A stretch of DNA of 59,367 nucleotides, taken from assembly GCA_017520545.1 (NCBI GenBank), contig JAFXFM010000020.1, positions 1 to 59,367 on the forward strand, written 5' to 3'. The notes beneath the pieces were generated by a model. It was not told the DNA's origin. It did no database searches and saw only the letters and a program-made list of their open reading frames with translations. Below are positions 18,541-27,098 of this stretch, piece by piece. The translations under genes were made by a program, and so were the position numbers. Numbering within the stretch: the stretch's first letter is position 1; every line of letters begins with the position of its first letter. This DNA is from Alistipes sp. GTDB lineage: Bacteria; Bacteroidota; Bacteroidia; Bacteroidales; Rikenellaceae.

Positions 18541-20325
18541 TTACTTTGCCAATCCCTTTGCAGCCTCGTTTACAGCTGCATTAACCTCAGCAAGGAAATC
18601 GGTCCAATTGAGCGATGAGTCATTGAGGTTGCGAGCTCGCATCTCAGCGAGTTTTGCCTCGACCGGAGCAAGCACCTCCTTATTTTCGCCCGCCTTGGCA
18701 CGGAGCGTGTGAACCTTCTCGAAGAGCTCGATACCATCAATCAAACGCTCAAAACGAACCGACGAACGGCCGCCCGGATAGACGATATATGTATCGCCCG
18801 AGGCCCAATAGCGGAAGCGCGAATCGTATTGCGGATTAGCAGGCCACGAGTTATAAGCCCAACGCAACATACCGTCGTAGTCGTGAGCAATAGCATAGAG
18901 GCAGAGCAACTCCGACTCGTATGGCTGCGAATTGGTAAAAGCATTAGGGAACAAGGTGCTGCAACATACGTAGAAGGTCGAAACGTCGCCCTTTGCACGA
19001 CGCGCCGCAATCTCCTCCAGAGCCATTACCGAGTGGCGCTGACCTACGCATACATCACGCATATTGGCGTAACGCTTGTAGGAGTCGTGGTTGTCAGCCA
19101 TAGCAAAGCCCAACTCCGGAGCATACTTCGCAATCATTGCAGCCGCAACGTCCATATCCTCAGGCTTGCGCTCGTCAATTGCCATATTGGTCTTATTCAA
19201 CCAACCCTTCTCTTTGAGGTGCTTTGCAAAGTCGGTGAGGAATGGCCCCCAAACCTCCTCGTACTTATCCTCTTGCGGGGTGGTGCTAATTTTGCGATTG
19301 CGATTATCCTGTGCAGTTGAACTCAAATCCTGATAGTCGAGAACGCACTTACCCCAAGGCAACATACCATAGCAGTTGATCTGCTTGTCAATGCCGAGCG
19401 ACATCATAAACTCAACCCACTTGTCAAAACGCGAATAGTCATACTTCCATACATTGTTATCGTGGAGCGTCCAATAGATCATTGGCTCGTAGTCGTCAAA
19501 ACACTGATACTGCCAAGGGTCGCGGTTCAATGTAGCGGTGATAACCTTCTGACCTGCATTGGCCAACATCTGCATTACAGGGCGCATAGCCTCGTAGTGG
19601 GCATCGCTCCAAACCTCAACACCTGCCACACGAGCAACAGCCGCCGGATGCTGCCACAAATCGAGGTGGAACTTCCAATCCTTAGGCTTTGCCAACTCCT
19701 GATTTACAACCTCAACCTCCAAAGGCAACTTCAACGAACCTAAGCCACTGTGCGAAATTTTGACGGTAGCCTTATAGGTGCCCGCCTTCGCATCTTGTGG
19801 AACAGCAATGGTAATCCAGATCGGACGAACGCTATTTGCCGGAATATCCATAGCCTCTACTGTGTCGAGCATATCGGCTTGCAAAATTGCAGGGTGTCCG
19901 TTAGGGCGACCACAAAGACACGACTTATCCGACTTGTCGCCGAGAGTGTAGCGAACGAAATTCACCTTTGCTATCGAAGCCGGGAGTTCGCCATCGTTCG
20001 ACTCGAAATCGGAAATCTCGCACTCTACGCCCTTGAAATCGTAAGCAGTCCAAAGCACCACCTGCGCCGAAACCTTCTCACCACGCCAAGCGGTAGTTGC
20101 ATAGGTTGGAGTGAGGTTCTGCGGCACTTCACTGCGCGAATACACCAAGTTTGGTGTTCCCCAAGCGGCATTCAAACCGCTCTTAACCTCTTTCCAAGCC
20201 GCCCTCGCCTCATCGCTCAAAGCAACCGGGTCGTTAGCCTCCTTAAACGTCTCAACCTTCTTGCTCTCGCAACCTGCAAAGAGCATAGTTGCAACAGCCG
20301 AAACAAGTAATAATGTTCTCTTCAT
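18541..20325 (-). CDS. GH123-like (DUF4091) lipoprotein glycosidase
   Basis: A 594-residue lipoprotein (lipobox LFAGC). An N-terminal beta domain (about 40-215) precedes a TIM-barrel-like DUF4091 region with WKFHLDLWQHP, MAIDERKPED and MLRWAYNSWPANP. In GH123 N-acetyl-beta-galactosaminidases a neighbouring Asp-Glu pair is catalytic; D384-E385 in AIDERK fits. The family releases terminal GalNAc from host or microbial glycolipids and glycans, so mucin or glycolipid foraging is inferred. It has its own promoter and terminator and is monocistronic. Confidence 0.83.
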   Translation of the reverse strand: MKRTLLLVSAVATMLFAGCESKKVETFKEANDPVALSDEARAAWKEVKSGLNAAWGTPNLVYSRSEVPQNLTPTYATTAWRGEKVSAQVVLWTAYDFKGVECEISDFESNDGELPASIAKVNFVRYTLGDKSDKSCLCGRPNGHPAILQADMLDTVEAMDIPANSVRPIWITIAVPQDAKAGTYKATVKISHSGLGSLKLPLEVEVVNQELAKPKDWKFHLDLWQHPAAVARVAGVEVWSDAHYEAMRPVMQMLANAGQKVITATLNRDPWQYQCFDDYEPMIYWTLHDNNVWKYDYSRFDKWVEFMMSLGIDKQINCYGMLPWGKCVLDYQDLSSTAQDNRNRKISTTPQEDKYEEVWGPFLTDFAKHLKEKGWLNKTNMAIDERKPEDMDVAAAMIAKYAPELGFAMADNHDSYKRYANMRDVCVGQRHSVMALEEIAARRAKGDVSTFYVCCSTLFPNAFTNSQPYESELLCLYAIAHDYDGMLRWAYNSWPANPQYDSRFRYWASGDTYIVYPGGRSSVRFERLIDGIELFEKVHTLRAKAGENKEVLAPVEAKLAEMRARNLNDSSLNWTDFLAEVNAAVNEAAKGLAK

Positions 20326-20360
20326 ATCTTATTAATTTTATGTTGGTTATGTTCTAAACG

Positions 20361-20392
20361 CAAAGATAAAAAATAAAAGTGGTTTTAACAAA
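20361..20392 (-). promoter_or_regulatory. Promoter of the GH123-like gene
   Basis: Minus-strand -7 box TATCTTTG (20361-20368) and -33 TTTG (20389-20392) with 20 bases between, a full match to the Bacteroidetes consensus. The -33 overlaps the U-tract of the preceding operon's terminator. Confidence 0.8.
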
Positions 20393-20396
20393 AAAA

Positions 20397-20440
20397 TAAC
20401 GGATAGGCTGCTTCTTGGGACTTCCCTCGCCTATCCGTTA
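20397..20440 (-). terminator. Terminator of the propeller-LysM esterase operon
   Basis: A perfect 12-bp stem TAACGGATAGGC / GCCTATCCGTTA with a 20-nt loop, followed on the minus strand by a run of T (20390-20396). Confidence 0.85.
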
Positions 20441-20482
20441 CATATTATTCTCTCTCGCCACCGTCCGAACACCTCTTCACAA

Positions 20483-21556
20483 CTACTTTACACGCAGTTT
20501 TTTGTTAAGTTGCAAGAGTGTCTCCTCGGTGATATTATTCAAACGGCAAAGCTCCTTCACAGTGGTCTTGTACTTTATAGCCAAGTGGCCAAGCGTATCG
20601 CCCGAGACGATAGTGTGGTACTGAGGTTGCGGCTTCGGAGGAACATTACCCTGCACCGGACCGACGTTGTCCACCACTTTAAGTTTTACACTACCAAACT
20701 TCAAGCCTCGATAAGGTTTGTTATTGAGTCGCGAGGGTGGAATCTGAACGGTGCGATCAACAGGGCGCGACTTATCCTTTGTGGAGTGCTTGAACAACCA
20801 CTCGTACGCTTCGCCCGTATAGAATGTTCGGGCAAAAACAGAGTGTCCCGCACCCTCAAACTCGTCGTATCGCAAGCGAGGTGTATCGGCATTTGCCTCC
20901 TTCATCGCCTTATAAACACGTCGAGATTCACTAATCGGCACCAATGCATCTGCCGTACCGTGCATTATCCACATCGGAACCTCATTGAGTTTTGCCAACT
21001 CCGCAGGCTTGCGCGTACTACCTCCACACAGAGCCATAGCCGCTGCTGTCTGTTTTGGGTATGCAGCAGCAAAATCCATTGCTCCGTAAGCTCCAAGGCT
21101 CATACCCAACACGTAGATACGCGACATATCGACATCGTATCGCTCATCAACCCACTTTATAACATTCATCACGCGATTTGGACGCCACCAATCGTTCGTC
21201 TTCACCTGCGGTGCTATTACAATAGCATTTATCCGTCGTCCTGCCGAGAGAGCGTCCAATGTGCCATACTTACGCACCTTGTATAGGTCCGTTCCACTAA
21301 GGCTGCGACCGTGTAAAAATACCACAATCGGCAACGGCTTGCGCACACTCTTCGCCTTTGCCATCGAAGCCGAATCCTGCTTCTCCTTCGCCTCCGCCTG
21401 CAAACGCTGACGCTCGGCACGGCAATCCTTGTAGCCATTCGGTACATAGAGCCAGAAGTTGTAGCCACTCTCAACCTTGTCGCGCATAGCATAGAGTTGC
21501 GCCGACGATGCTACCGGCCACAGCAGAAAGAGCAAAGCAAATAGTATATTTCTCAT
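20483..21556 (-). CDS. Secreted esterase with C-terminal LysM domain
   Basis: A 357-residue exported protein (signal MRNILFALLFLLWPVASSAQ). The alpha/beta hydrolase part has VVFLHGRSLSG, the nucleophile elbow GMSLGAYG, HGTADALVP (acid) and EGAGHSVF (histidine), so the triad is complete. A basic, proline-rich linker leads to a LysM domain (about 310-357, YHTIVSGDTLGHLAIKYKTT), which binds peptidoglycan or chitin-like N-acetylglucosamine polymers. The combination suggests an esterase held at the cell wall, for example acting on O-acetylated peptidoglycan; this is inference. It follows the propeller gene by 9 bases. Confidence 0.85.
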   Translation of the reverse strand: MRNILFALLFLLWPVASSAQLYAMRDKVESGYNFWLYVPNGYKDCRAERQRLQAEAKEKQDSASMAKAKSVRKPLPIVVFLHGRSLSGTDLYKVRKYGTLDALSAGRRINAIVIAPQVKTNDWWRPNRVMNVIKWVDERYDVDMSRIYVLGMSLGAYGAMDFAAAYPKQTAAAMALCGGSTRKPAELAKLNEVPMWIMHGTADALVPISESRRVYKAMKEANADTPRLRYDEFEGAGHSVFARTFYTGEAYEWLFKHSTKDKSRPVDRTVQIPPSRLNNKPYRGLKFGSVKLKVVDNVGPVQGNVPPKPQPQYHTIVSGDTLGHLAIKYKTTVKELCRLNNITEETLLQLNKKLRVK

Positions 21557-21565
21557 ATCGCGTTT

Positions 21566-23086
21566 TTAGTATATCTCAAATTTGTGTATCTCGCGACCTC
21601 GGCTACCCACAACCACACAGTTGTCGATGACGATAGGCGACGACTCAAAATTATTGCCTCCACGCATCGTATATACGATTTTTCCACTCTCCGCCTCAAT
21701 CAGATAGACATTTCCGATAACATCTCCCGTAAATACGTACATCTCATTATCGGGCGTATAGAGTGCAACAGGCGACGACCACGAATAGAATTTAAGCGCT
21801 CTTCGATAGACAATTTTTCCCGTCGTGCGGTCGATAGCGACAAATGTACCCTTGTCTGCACCCATACCGCAGATATTGGTAAATATCAACCCCTCGCAAT
21901 TACCTCGTCCGAGTAGTGGCGACGAGAACATTCCGCCCTCGCGCTTCTTCTCGCCAAACTCCATTTTGTGGCACGCAATTTTATTCTCCCACACCAACTT
22001 ACCCGTCTTGGCATCGAGTTTAACAAATCGACAATAGCCCGAATCGCCCTGCTTATCAACCGACGAGCCCGTGTAGAGAAAGACTCCATCAGCCTCCTCC
22101 GCAACGACAATAGTTGCATCGCTATCATCACGATTATCGTAGTGCCATACGGGTTGCATCGTTTCGATATCAACGCAAAGAACGTTTCCGATATTGTCGC
22201 AGAAGTAGAGATACTTACCCCACACCGCCGGCGACGACTCCATACCGTACGCCTTGCTGCCACGATGACGATAACGCAACGTTGTGTGAATCTTCACCTC
22301 CTTCTCGGTCGTTGTCAGTTTATACACCGTGCCGTTTTCGGACAGACGAAGCACAAAGTTATCCACCACGACTGCCGAAGGGTCGTAAGCACCCCATCGA
22401 CGCCAAGCACGCTTATCCATTCCGAACATAGAGATGCGCTTATGACTAAACAGATTAAAAACCTCGGCACCAAATGGTTGCGATGCCGGAATACCCTGAC
22501 CTATATAGAGGTTTCCGTTGAGGCGTGGGTCGAGCGAGATGGTTCCCTTTATCGGGTTTCCGCTTTTGTGCGCTCGACGCGATGCACGGCCACTCTCGTA
22601 ATCTATGAAATAGACATATCCCGCAAGTGAACCAACCATAATCTCGCGCTTCGAGAAGTCTGCCGTCAAAGCGGGCGACTCCTTACGCTGACGCTCAACG
22701 AGTTCGTCGGGCCACTCTACATATAGCGGCTGACCCGTCCAGCCGGCACCTCCACCCCACGTACCATAGGGTGTTTCGCGTCCGTCAAAGGCGGTTTTAA
22801 AGGTCCAAACACTCTTTATACGAGTCGGTTTCGCTTTGAGCGTTCCACTCTGAGGCATATCGCGGCGCGACGAACCTCTAAACGTAAAGATGCCGGGGAC
22901 ATTGGAGTAGCAATCTGCTAAATTTGCAAGTGTTGCTACGGTTACAGTATCCTTCACCTCCACAACATACTCTATTTTGCTCGCCGACGGGTTTGTCTGC
23001 ACCGTTTGTGCCGTCGCCCCCACCCTCACCGAAGCGAGTAGAATTAGAGTTCCAATCAGTATAAAAAGATTATTTGTATATCTCAT
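21566..23086 (-). CDS. PQQ-like beta-propeller protein, secreted
   Basis: A 506-residue protein with signal peptide (MRYTNNLFILIGTLILLASV). It has repeated blades of the PQQ-like type: GSLAGYVYFIDYESGRA, KYLYFCDNIGNVLCVDIETM, YTGSSVDKQGDSGYCRFVKL, TGDVIGNVYLIEAESGKI. Such propellers act in periplasmic assembly or as ligand-binding scaffolds; no enzyme site is visible. It is the first gene of a two-gene operon with the LysM esterase, 9 bases apart, which suggests a shared job at the cell envelope. Confidence 0.8.
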   Translation of the reverse strand: MRYTNNLFILIGTLILLASVRVGATAQTVQTNPSASKIEYVVEVKDTVTVATLANLADCYSNVPGIFTFRGSSRRDMPQSGTLKAKPTRIKSVWTFKTAFDGRETPYGTWGGGAGWTGQPLYVEWPDELVERQRKESPALTADFSKREIMVGSLAGYVYFIDYESGRASRRAHKSGNPIKGTISLDPRLNGNLYIGQGIPASQPFGAEVFNLFSHKRISMFGMDKRAWRRWGAYDPSAVVVDNFVLRLSENGTVYKLTTTEKEVKIHTTLRYRHRGSKAYGMESSPAVWGKYLYFCDNIGNVLCVDIETMQPVWHYDNRDDSDATIVVAEEADGVFLYTGSSVDKQGDSGYCRFVKLDAKTGKLVWENKIACHKMEFGEKKREGGMFSSPLLGRGNCEGLIFTNICGMGADKGTFVAIDRTTGKIVYRRALKFYSWSSPVALYTPDNEMYVFTGDVIGNVYLIEAESGKIVYTMRGGNNFESSPIVIDNCVVVGSRGREIHKFEIY

Positions 23087-23246
23087 AACGTGGACAAAAT
23101 TACTACTTTTATTTGAAAATACCGTATAAAATGGTCCAATTTAGTCATTTTGCCATTGAAGCAAAGGCGTTCGGAAGTGAGCAAACATCGTAAAACTGTC
23201 TTTTTACCTTATATATAATACATATAGGTGTACCAGCAAAAAAAAC

Positions 23247-23270
23247 AGGGACAACCACGCGGTTGTCCCT
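23247..23270 (-). terminator. Terminator of the ExbB/ExbD operon
   Basis: A 10-bp perfect stem AGGGACAACC / GGTTGTCCCT with a 4-nt loop, followed on the minus strand by a T-rich run (23238-23245). It lies 30 bases past the last exbD stop codon. Confidence 0.88.
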
Positions 23271-23299
23271 ATTATCAAGCATCTGCCCGATCCCTACGA

Positions 23300-23770
23300 T
23301 TACTCTTTGAGGACCTTCGACGATGCGTAAGATAGCTTCAAGGCGTTGGCGCGACGAAGCTCCTGCTTAACGTCAGCCACCACACCCATCTTGGTATCAC
23401 GGTCTGCCTTCAAACAAACGGTCATCGAAGCACGATCCGACTCACTCAAATTATCACGCTCGGCAGCGATAAAGTCCAAGATGTCCTTTGTCGTCTTGTA
23501 CGAGTCGTTCAACTGAATACGTGGAGCGGCACCGAACTTCGCCTGCAAGTGCAAAGACGGAGCACCAATGTGGATATACGACACCAAATTCTTCTTCTCG
23601 AGTTTCTGAACCTCGGTAGCCTCAGGCAACTTGTAGGTTACCATCAACTCCTGATCACGCATCGAAGTCGAAAGCATAAAGAAGAACAAAATGATATAAA
23701 CGACATCGGGAAGCGATGTAGTTGACATAGCGGGCACCTCGCGGTCGCCCTTTTTCTTCATTACTGCCAT
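23300..23770 (-). CDS. ExbD/TolR-family biopolymer transport protein (second copy)
   Basis: A 156-residue inner-membrane protein with one N-terminal transmembrane helix (DVVYIILFFFMLSTSM, about 22-37) and a periplasmic domain. The aspartate at the start of the helix (LPDVVYI) matches the proton-path aspartate of ExbD. With ExbB it turns the proton gradient into force on TonB. It starts one base after the first exbD stop codon, and is the last gene of the operon before a terminator. Confidence 0.88.
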   Translation of the reverse strand: MAVMKKKGDREVPAMSTTSLPDVVYIILFFFMLSTSMRDQELMVTYKLPEATEVQKLEKKNLVSYIHIGAPSLHLQAKFGAAPRIQLNDSYKTTKDILDFIAAERDNLSESDRASMTVCLKADRDTKMGVVADVKQELRRANALKLSYASSKVLKE

Positions 23771-23771
23771 A

Positions 23772-24362
23772 TTACTTCAACTTTTGACGTGGCTCAGCCT
23801 CCGAAATCTTCATTGGAATCGCCTTAGTTATTACTTTACGCTCAGCCTCATCAAGGTCCTTCATCGGCTTACCGAACTTGCTCATAGCAAGGTCATCACG
23901 CACCTCATTGTAGGCACGAGTAAGCGCATTCTGAACCTCGATATAACGCTCATAGCTCGTTTCACGAGTGTTCTGCAACGAAATCACACCCTCGCTAACA
24001 GGATAGGTCCACTTCGATCCATCTGGCATATCGAGAACCTCATTCTTCTTCTCAGGGAGGTTCTTATCGTCGTTCGGATTGAGGATAAACTCCTTGGCCT
24101 TGTCGCGCAACGCCTCGATAGTTACCACCTTTCCACCAGCCATAATGTTACCCGAACCGGACACGAACACCAAGAGAAGGTTTCGCTCCTTCACCTTGAT
24201 ATCCTCCTGCTTCATATTCGGATCGGCCTTTGGAGGCAACACTCGCACGATACCTGTATCTACGTCCATAGTGGAAACCACGAGGAAGAAGATAAGCACG
24301 GTAAATGCGATATCCGCTTGCGATGAGGCATTGATTTCAGGTATATTCTTTTTACTAGCCAT
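23772..24362 (-). CDS. ExbD/TolR-family biopolymer transport protein (first copy)
   Basis: A 196-residue ExbD-like protein. The single transmembrane helix is ADIAFTVLIFFLVVSTM (about 14-31), starting with the family's aspartate. It is longer than the second copy because of an inserted charged region in the periplasmic part (NPNDDKNLPEKKNEV). Bacteroidetes often carry paired exbD genes beside exbB, and the two may form a heteromer. It lies 15 bases after the small membrane-protein gene. Confidence 0.88.
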   Translation of the reverse strand: MASKKNIPEINASSQADIAFTVLIFFLVVSTMDVDTGIVRVLPPKADPNMKQEDIKVKERNLLLVFVSGSGNIMAGGKVVTIEALRDKAKEFILNPNDDKNLPEKKNEVLDMPDGSKWTYPVSEGVISLQNTRETSYERYIEVQNALTRAYNEVRDDLAMSKFGKPMKDLDEAERKVITKAIPMKISEAEPRQKLK

Positions 24363-24377
24363 AAATACTCTACCTAC

Positions 24378-24815
24378 TTACTTCTTAACAACTTTGCGAA
24401 CCAAACCGTTGCAAACGTCGAACACTACAACCAACACTGCAATAACAGCTACGATGTAGGTAACGAACAAACCGATCTCTGCGATTCGCAACTCAAATGG
24501 ATTGTCGAAAACACCACCCGCAGAGTTAGGTACCGGAAGAATATCGCGGTTCAAAACCCATACCACCGGAACACCAACAACTACCAATACAAGACCAAGT
24601 CCGACAAGAGTCTTACCCAATCCGGCAGGGTGGCTGATTACGTTGGAAATAAATGCTGCGATTGCTGCAACGACTGCCGAGCCCAACAGCAGATAACCCC
24701 AATAGAGGGATACGCTGATAGCCAGGTCCGATCCGCCCGACTGCACAGCCCAAGCTGCCAAGAGGGCCGTTACACCGATGAGAACCCACAGCAATGTCTT
24801 TAATACTGTCTTCAT
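24378..24815 (-). CDS. Four-helix membrane protein in the ExbB/ExbD operon
   Basis: A 145-residue hydrophobic protein with about four transmembrane segments (near residues 5-24, 36-60, 69-90, 112-134). No family motif was recognised. It sits between exbB and the exbD pair on the same strand, with 31 and 15 bases of spacing, so it should be made with them. It may be an accessory part of the energising complex. Confidence 0.75.
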   Translation of the reverse strand: MKTVLKTLLWVLIGVTALLAAWAVQSGGSDLAISVSLYWGYLLLGSAVVAAIAAFISNVISHPAGLGKTLVGLGLVLVVVGVPVVWVLNRDILPVPNSAGGVFDNPFELRIAEIGLFVTYIVAVIAVLVVVFDVCNGLVRKVVKK

Positions 24816-24846
24816 ATTATAAAATTCCGATTATTCGTTACTCAAA

Positions 24847-25698
24847 TTATTTCTTGTTGTAAGCAGTGAGAATATCGGTCAAAGTGATCGACGCATCCTC
24901 CATCTCATTAACCATACCGTCGATCTTAACGATAACGAAGTTGTAGAATACCTGGAGAACCATTGCTGCGATCAGACCGAGGAGGGTAGTCAAGAGGGCC
25001 ACCTTCATACCACCTGCAACGAGTGCCGGGCTGATATCACCTGCTGCCTGAATAGCATCGAACGACTGTACGAGACCAACAACGGTACCCATAAATCCGA
25101 GTGATGGAGAGAGCGAGATGAACAACGACAACCAACCAAGACCCGACTCCAACTGACCTGTCTGAACCGAACCGTACGATACAACTGCCTTCTCAACTGC
25201 ATCAAGACCGAGGTGATAACGGTCGAGACCCTGATAGAAGATCGAAGCAATAGGACCACGCTTCTTGCGGCAAACCTCCTTAGCAGCCTCGATACCACCC
25301 TCGTTCAAAGCCTTCTCTACATCTTCGATAAACTCCTTTGTAGGGATTGTCGAGAGCGAAAGGAAGAGAATACGCTCGATAGCGATTGCCAAACCGAGAA
25401 TCAACACGATGAGGATTGGAAGCATCCAGCCCCAACCACCTTCGAGGAACTTCTGCATAAGAACCTGGTGCATAGACTCGCCACCAGCAACCTCTGTCTC
25501 AGCCTTCTCGGCCTCAGCCTTTGCAACAGCTGCAAGCGAGTCAGCCTTTGCTGCCTCTGCGGCCTTCGCTGCCTCAGCAGCCTTATCTACAACCTCAACC
25601 TGAGCCTTTGCGCCGCGTGCCTTCTTTGCCTTAGGTGCAGCAACAGCAGTGCCGATAGTCATTGCGACAACTGCCAAAATCAAAAATAATTTTTTCAT
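24847..25698 (-). CDS. exbB: ExbB/TolQ/MotA-family proton channel protein
   Basis: A 283-residue inner-membrane protein. An N-terminal signal-like helix is followed by an Ala/Glu/Lys-rich stretch (about 20-70) typical of Bacteroidetes ExbB. The three-helix channel core follows: GGWGWMLPILIVLILGLAIAIE, then GLGWLSLFISLSPSLGFMGTVVGLVQSF, then VALLTTLLGLIAAMVLQVFYNF. With ExbD it uses the proton gradient to energise TonB-dependent uptake or gliding-type motors. It is the first gene of the operon. Confidence 0.92.
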   Translation of the reverse strand: MKKLFLILAVVAMTIGTAVAAPKAKKARGAKAQVEVVDKAAEAAKAAEAAKADSLAAVAKAEAEKAETEVAGGESMHQVLMQKFLEGGWGWMLPILIVLILGLAIAIERILFLSLSTIPTKEFIEDVEKALNEGGIEAAKEVCRKKRGPIASIFYQGLDRYHLGLDAVEKAVVSYGSVQTGQLESGLGWLSLFISLSPSLGFMGTVVGLVQSFDAIQAAGDISPALVAGGMKVALLTTLLGLIAAMVLQVFYNFVIVKIDGMVNEMEDASITLTDILTAYNKK

Positions 25699-26005
25699 AG
25701 TTTTTAATTAATTAAAAATTTGTTTGTTGTGTTATGTGTTGTTTGTAAAAATTTCGTCGTTTTGCCACTTTACAGGCTCCTCTTACCGAACCAAGCGCTT
25801 TCAACGCAACGCCCTATCTCACAGATAATTAGCCCTCACATCTCGCACTTCCCTGCCCGAAAAGCGGCATATTACAGTCCGAAATATAGAAATTTTTTTT
25901 TGTTTTTGCAAACTTGGCAATTTTTCTGCAACCTTTTTTTCGTCATTTGCCGGAGAATTATTACTTTTGTGAAGCGAAAAAAGAGAACAACAAAAATTCA
26001 GAGAT
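25699..26005. other. Divergent control region between exbB and trxB
   Basis: An AT-rich gap of about 300 bases between diverging genes. Apart from a -7 box for trxB no structured RNA or gene was seen. Confidence 0.5.
25962..25969 (+). promoter_or_regulatory. -7 box of trxB
   Basis: TACTTTTG fits TAnnTTTG 36 bases before the trxB ATG. The -33 region is only T-rich. Confidence 0.5.
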
Positions 26006-26932
26006 ATGGAACACGTAAAAGTACTTATCATCGGTAGCGGTCCTGCAGGATTCACCGCTGCAATCTACGCAGCACGTGCTGCACTGAACCCCGTATTGTA
26101 CGAGGGAATCGAGCCGGGAGGCCAGCTCACCACAACCACCGAAATCGAGAACTTCCCGGGCTACCCCGATGGTGTTCGCGGTACCGAGATGATGAACGAC
26201 CTTCGTGCTCAGGCTGTACGTCTTGGAGCCGATGTTCGCACAGGCATCATCACCAACATCGAGACCTCGGAGCGCCCGTTCCGCATCACCGTTGATGGCG
26301 AGACAGAGATTGAGGCTGAGTCTGTTATCATCTGTACGGGAGCATCTGCAAAGTATCTCGGTTTGGAGTCGGAACTCAAATTTCGCGGTATGGGAGTCAG
26401 CGCCTGCGCAACTTGCGATGGATTCTTCTACCGCAAGCAGGATGTGGCAGTTGTAGGTGGTGGCGACACCGCTTGTGAGGAGGCTACCTACCTTGCATCA
26501 CTCTGCCGTCAGGTATATCTCATAGTTCGCAAACCATTCCTTCGCGCATCGAAGGCTATGCAGGAGCGCGTATTCAACACTCCTAATATCAAAGTCTTGT
26601 TCGAACACAACACCGTAGAGGTCTTGGGTGATATGGACGGTGTAACGGGTGTACGTCTTCGCAATGGCAACGGCGAAGAGTACGACATCGCCATTTCGGG
26701 CTTCTTCCTCGCAATCGGACACCACCCTAACACCGAGTTGGTAAAGGGTAAGTTGGAACTGGACGAGCAGGGTTATATAGTTGTCGAGGCGGGCACATCG
26801 AAGACCTCTGTCGAGGGTATCTTCGCCGCAGGCGACGTTCGCGACCCACACTATCGTCAGGCTATCGTAGCAGCAGGTTCGGGTTGCATCGCAGCACTCG
26901 ACGCTGAGCGTTTTCTTGCTTCGCAGAAATAG
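26006..26932 (+). CDS. trxB: Thioredoxin reductase
   Basis: A 308-residue flavoenzyme that uses NADPH to reduce thioredoxin. It has the FAD dinucleotide site IIGSGPAGFTAAIYAARA, the redox-active CATC (C134, C137) in SACATCDGFF, the NADPH site VVGGGDTACEEATYLA, and the closing GIFAAGDVRDPHYRQAIVAAGSG. Length and motifs are standard. A repeat-bearing gap of 166 bases separates it from rnz. Confidence 0.97.
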   Translation: MEHVKVLIIGSGPAGFTAAIYAARAALNPVLYEGIEPGGQLTTTTEIENFPGYPDGVRGTEMMNDLRAQAVRLGADVRTGIITNIETSERPFRITVDGETEIEAESVIICTGASAKYLGLESELKFRGMGVSACATCDGFFYRKQDVAVVGGGDTACEEATYLASLCRQVYLIVRKPFLRASKAMQERVFNTPNIKVLFEHNTVEVLGDMDGVTGVRLRNGNGEEYDIAISGFFLAIGHHPNTELVKGKLELDEQGYIVVEAGTSKTSVEGIFAAGDVRDPHYRQAIVAAGSGCIAALDAERFLASQK

Positions 26933-26992
26933 ACGATAAACGGAAAAGCTAACGGCTAATAGCAAAAAACTTAAAATTGGAGGTGATTGAGG

Positions 26993-27075
26993 AAATTTTG
27001 TGCGTTACGCAGTGGCGGAAAGCGGAGCATACTAACCGTATGTGAGCATTTACGACGCAAGTAAGGTGCAAAATT
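26993..27075. repeat. Diverged single copy of the 136-bp repeat family
   Basis: The stretch with TTTTGTGCG, GTGGCGGAAAGCG, GAGCATAC and TATGTGAGCATTT aligns over about 80 bases with the array units at 1781-2257. Its hairpin is CATAC-TAACC-GTATG (27028-27042), where the array has CATAG-nnnnn-CTATG. The base pair changed on both sides. It ends 24 bases before the rnz start. Confidence 0.85.
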
Positions 27076-27098
27076 TACCAATCAGAACAATTTTAACT

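Noticed and set aside
27042-27098. An earlier ATG for rnz
   Set aside because: It lies inside the repeat element; the conserved N-terminus begins at 27099.
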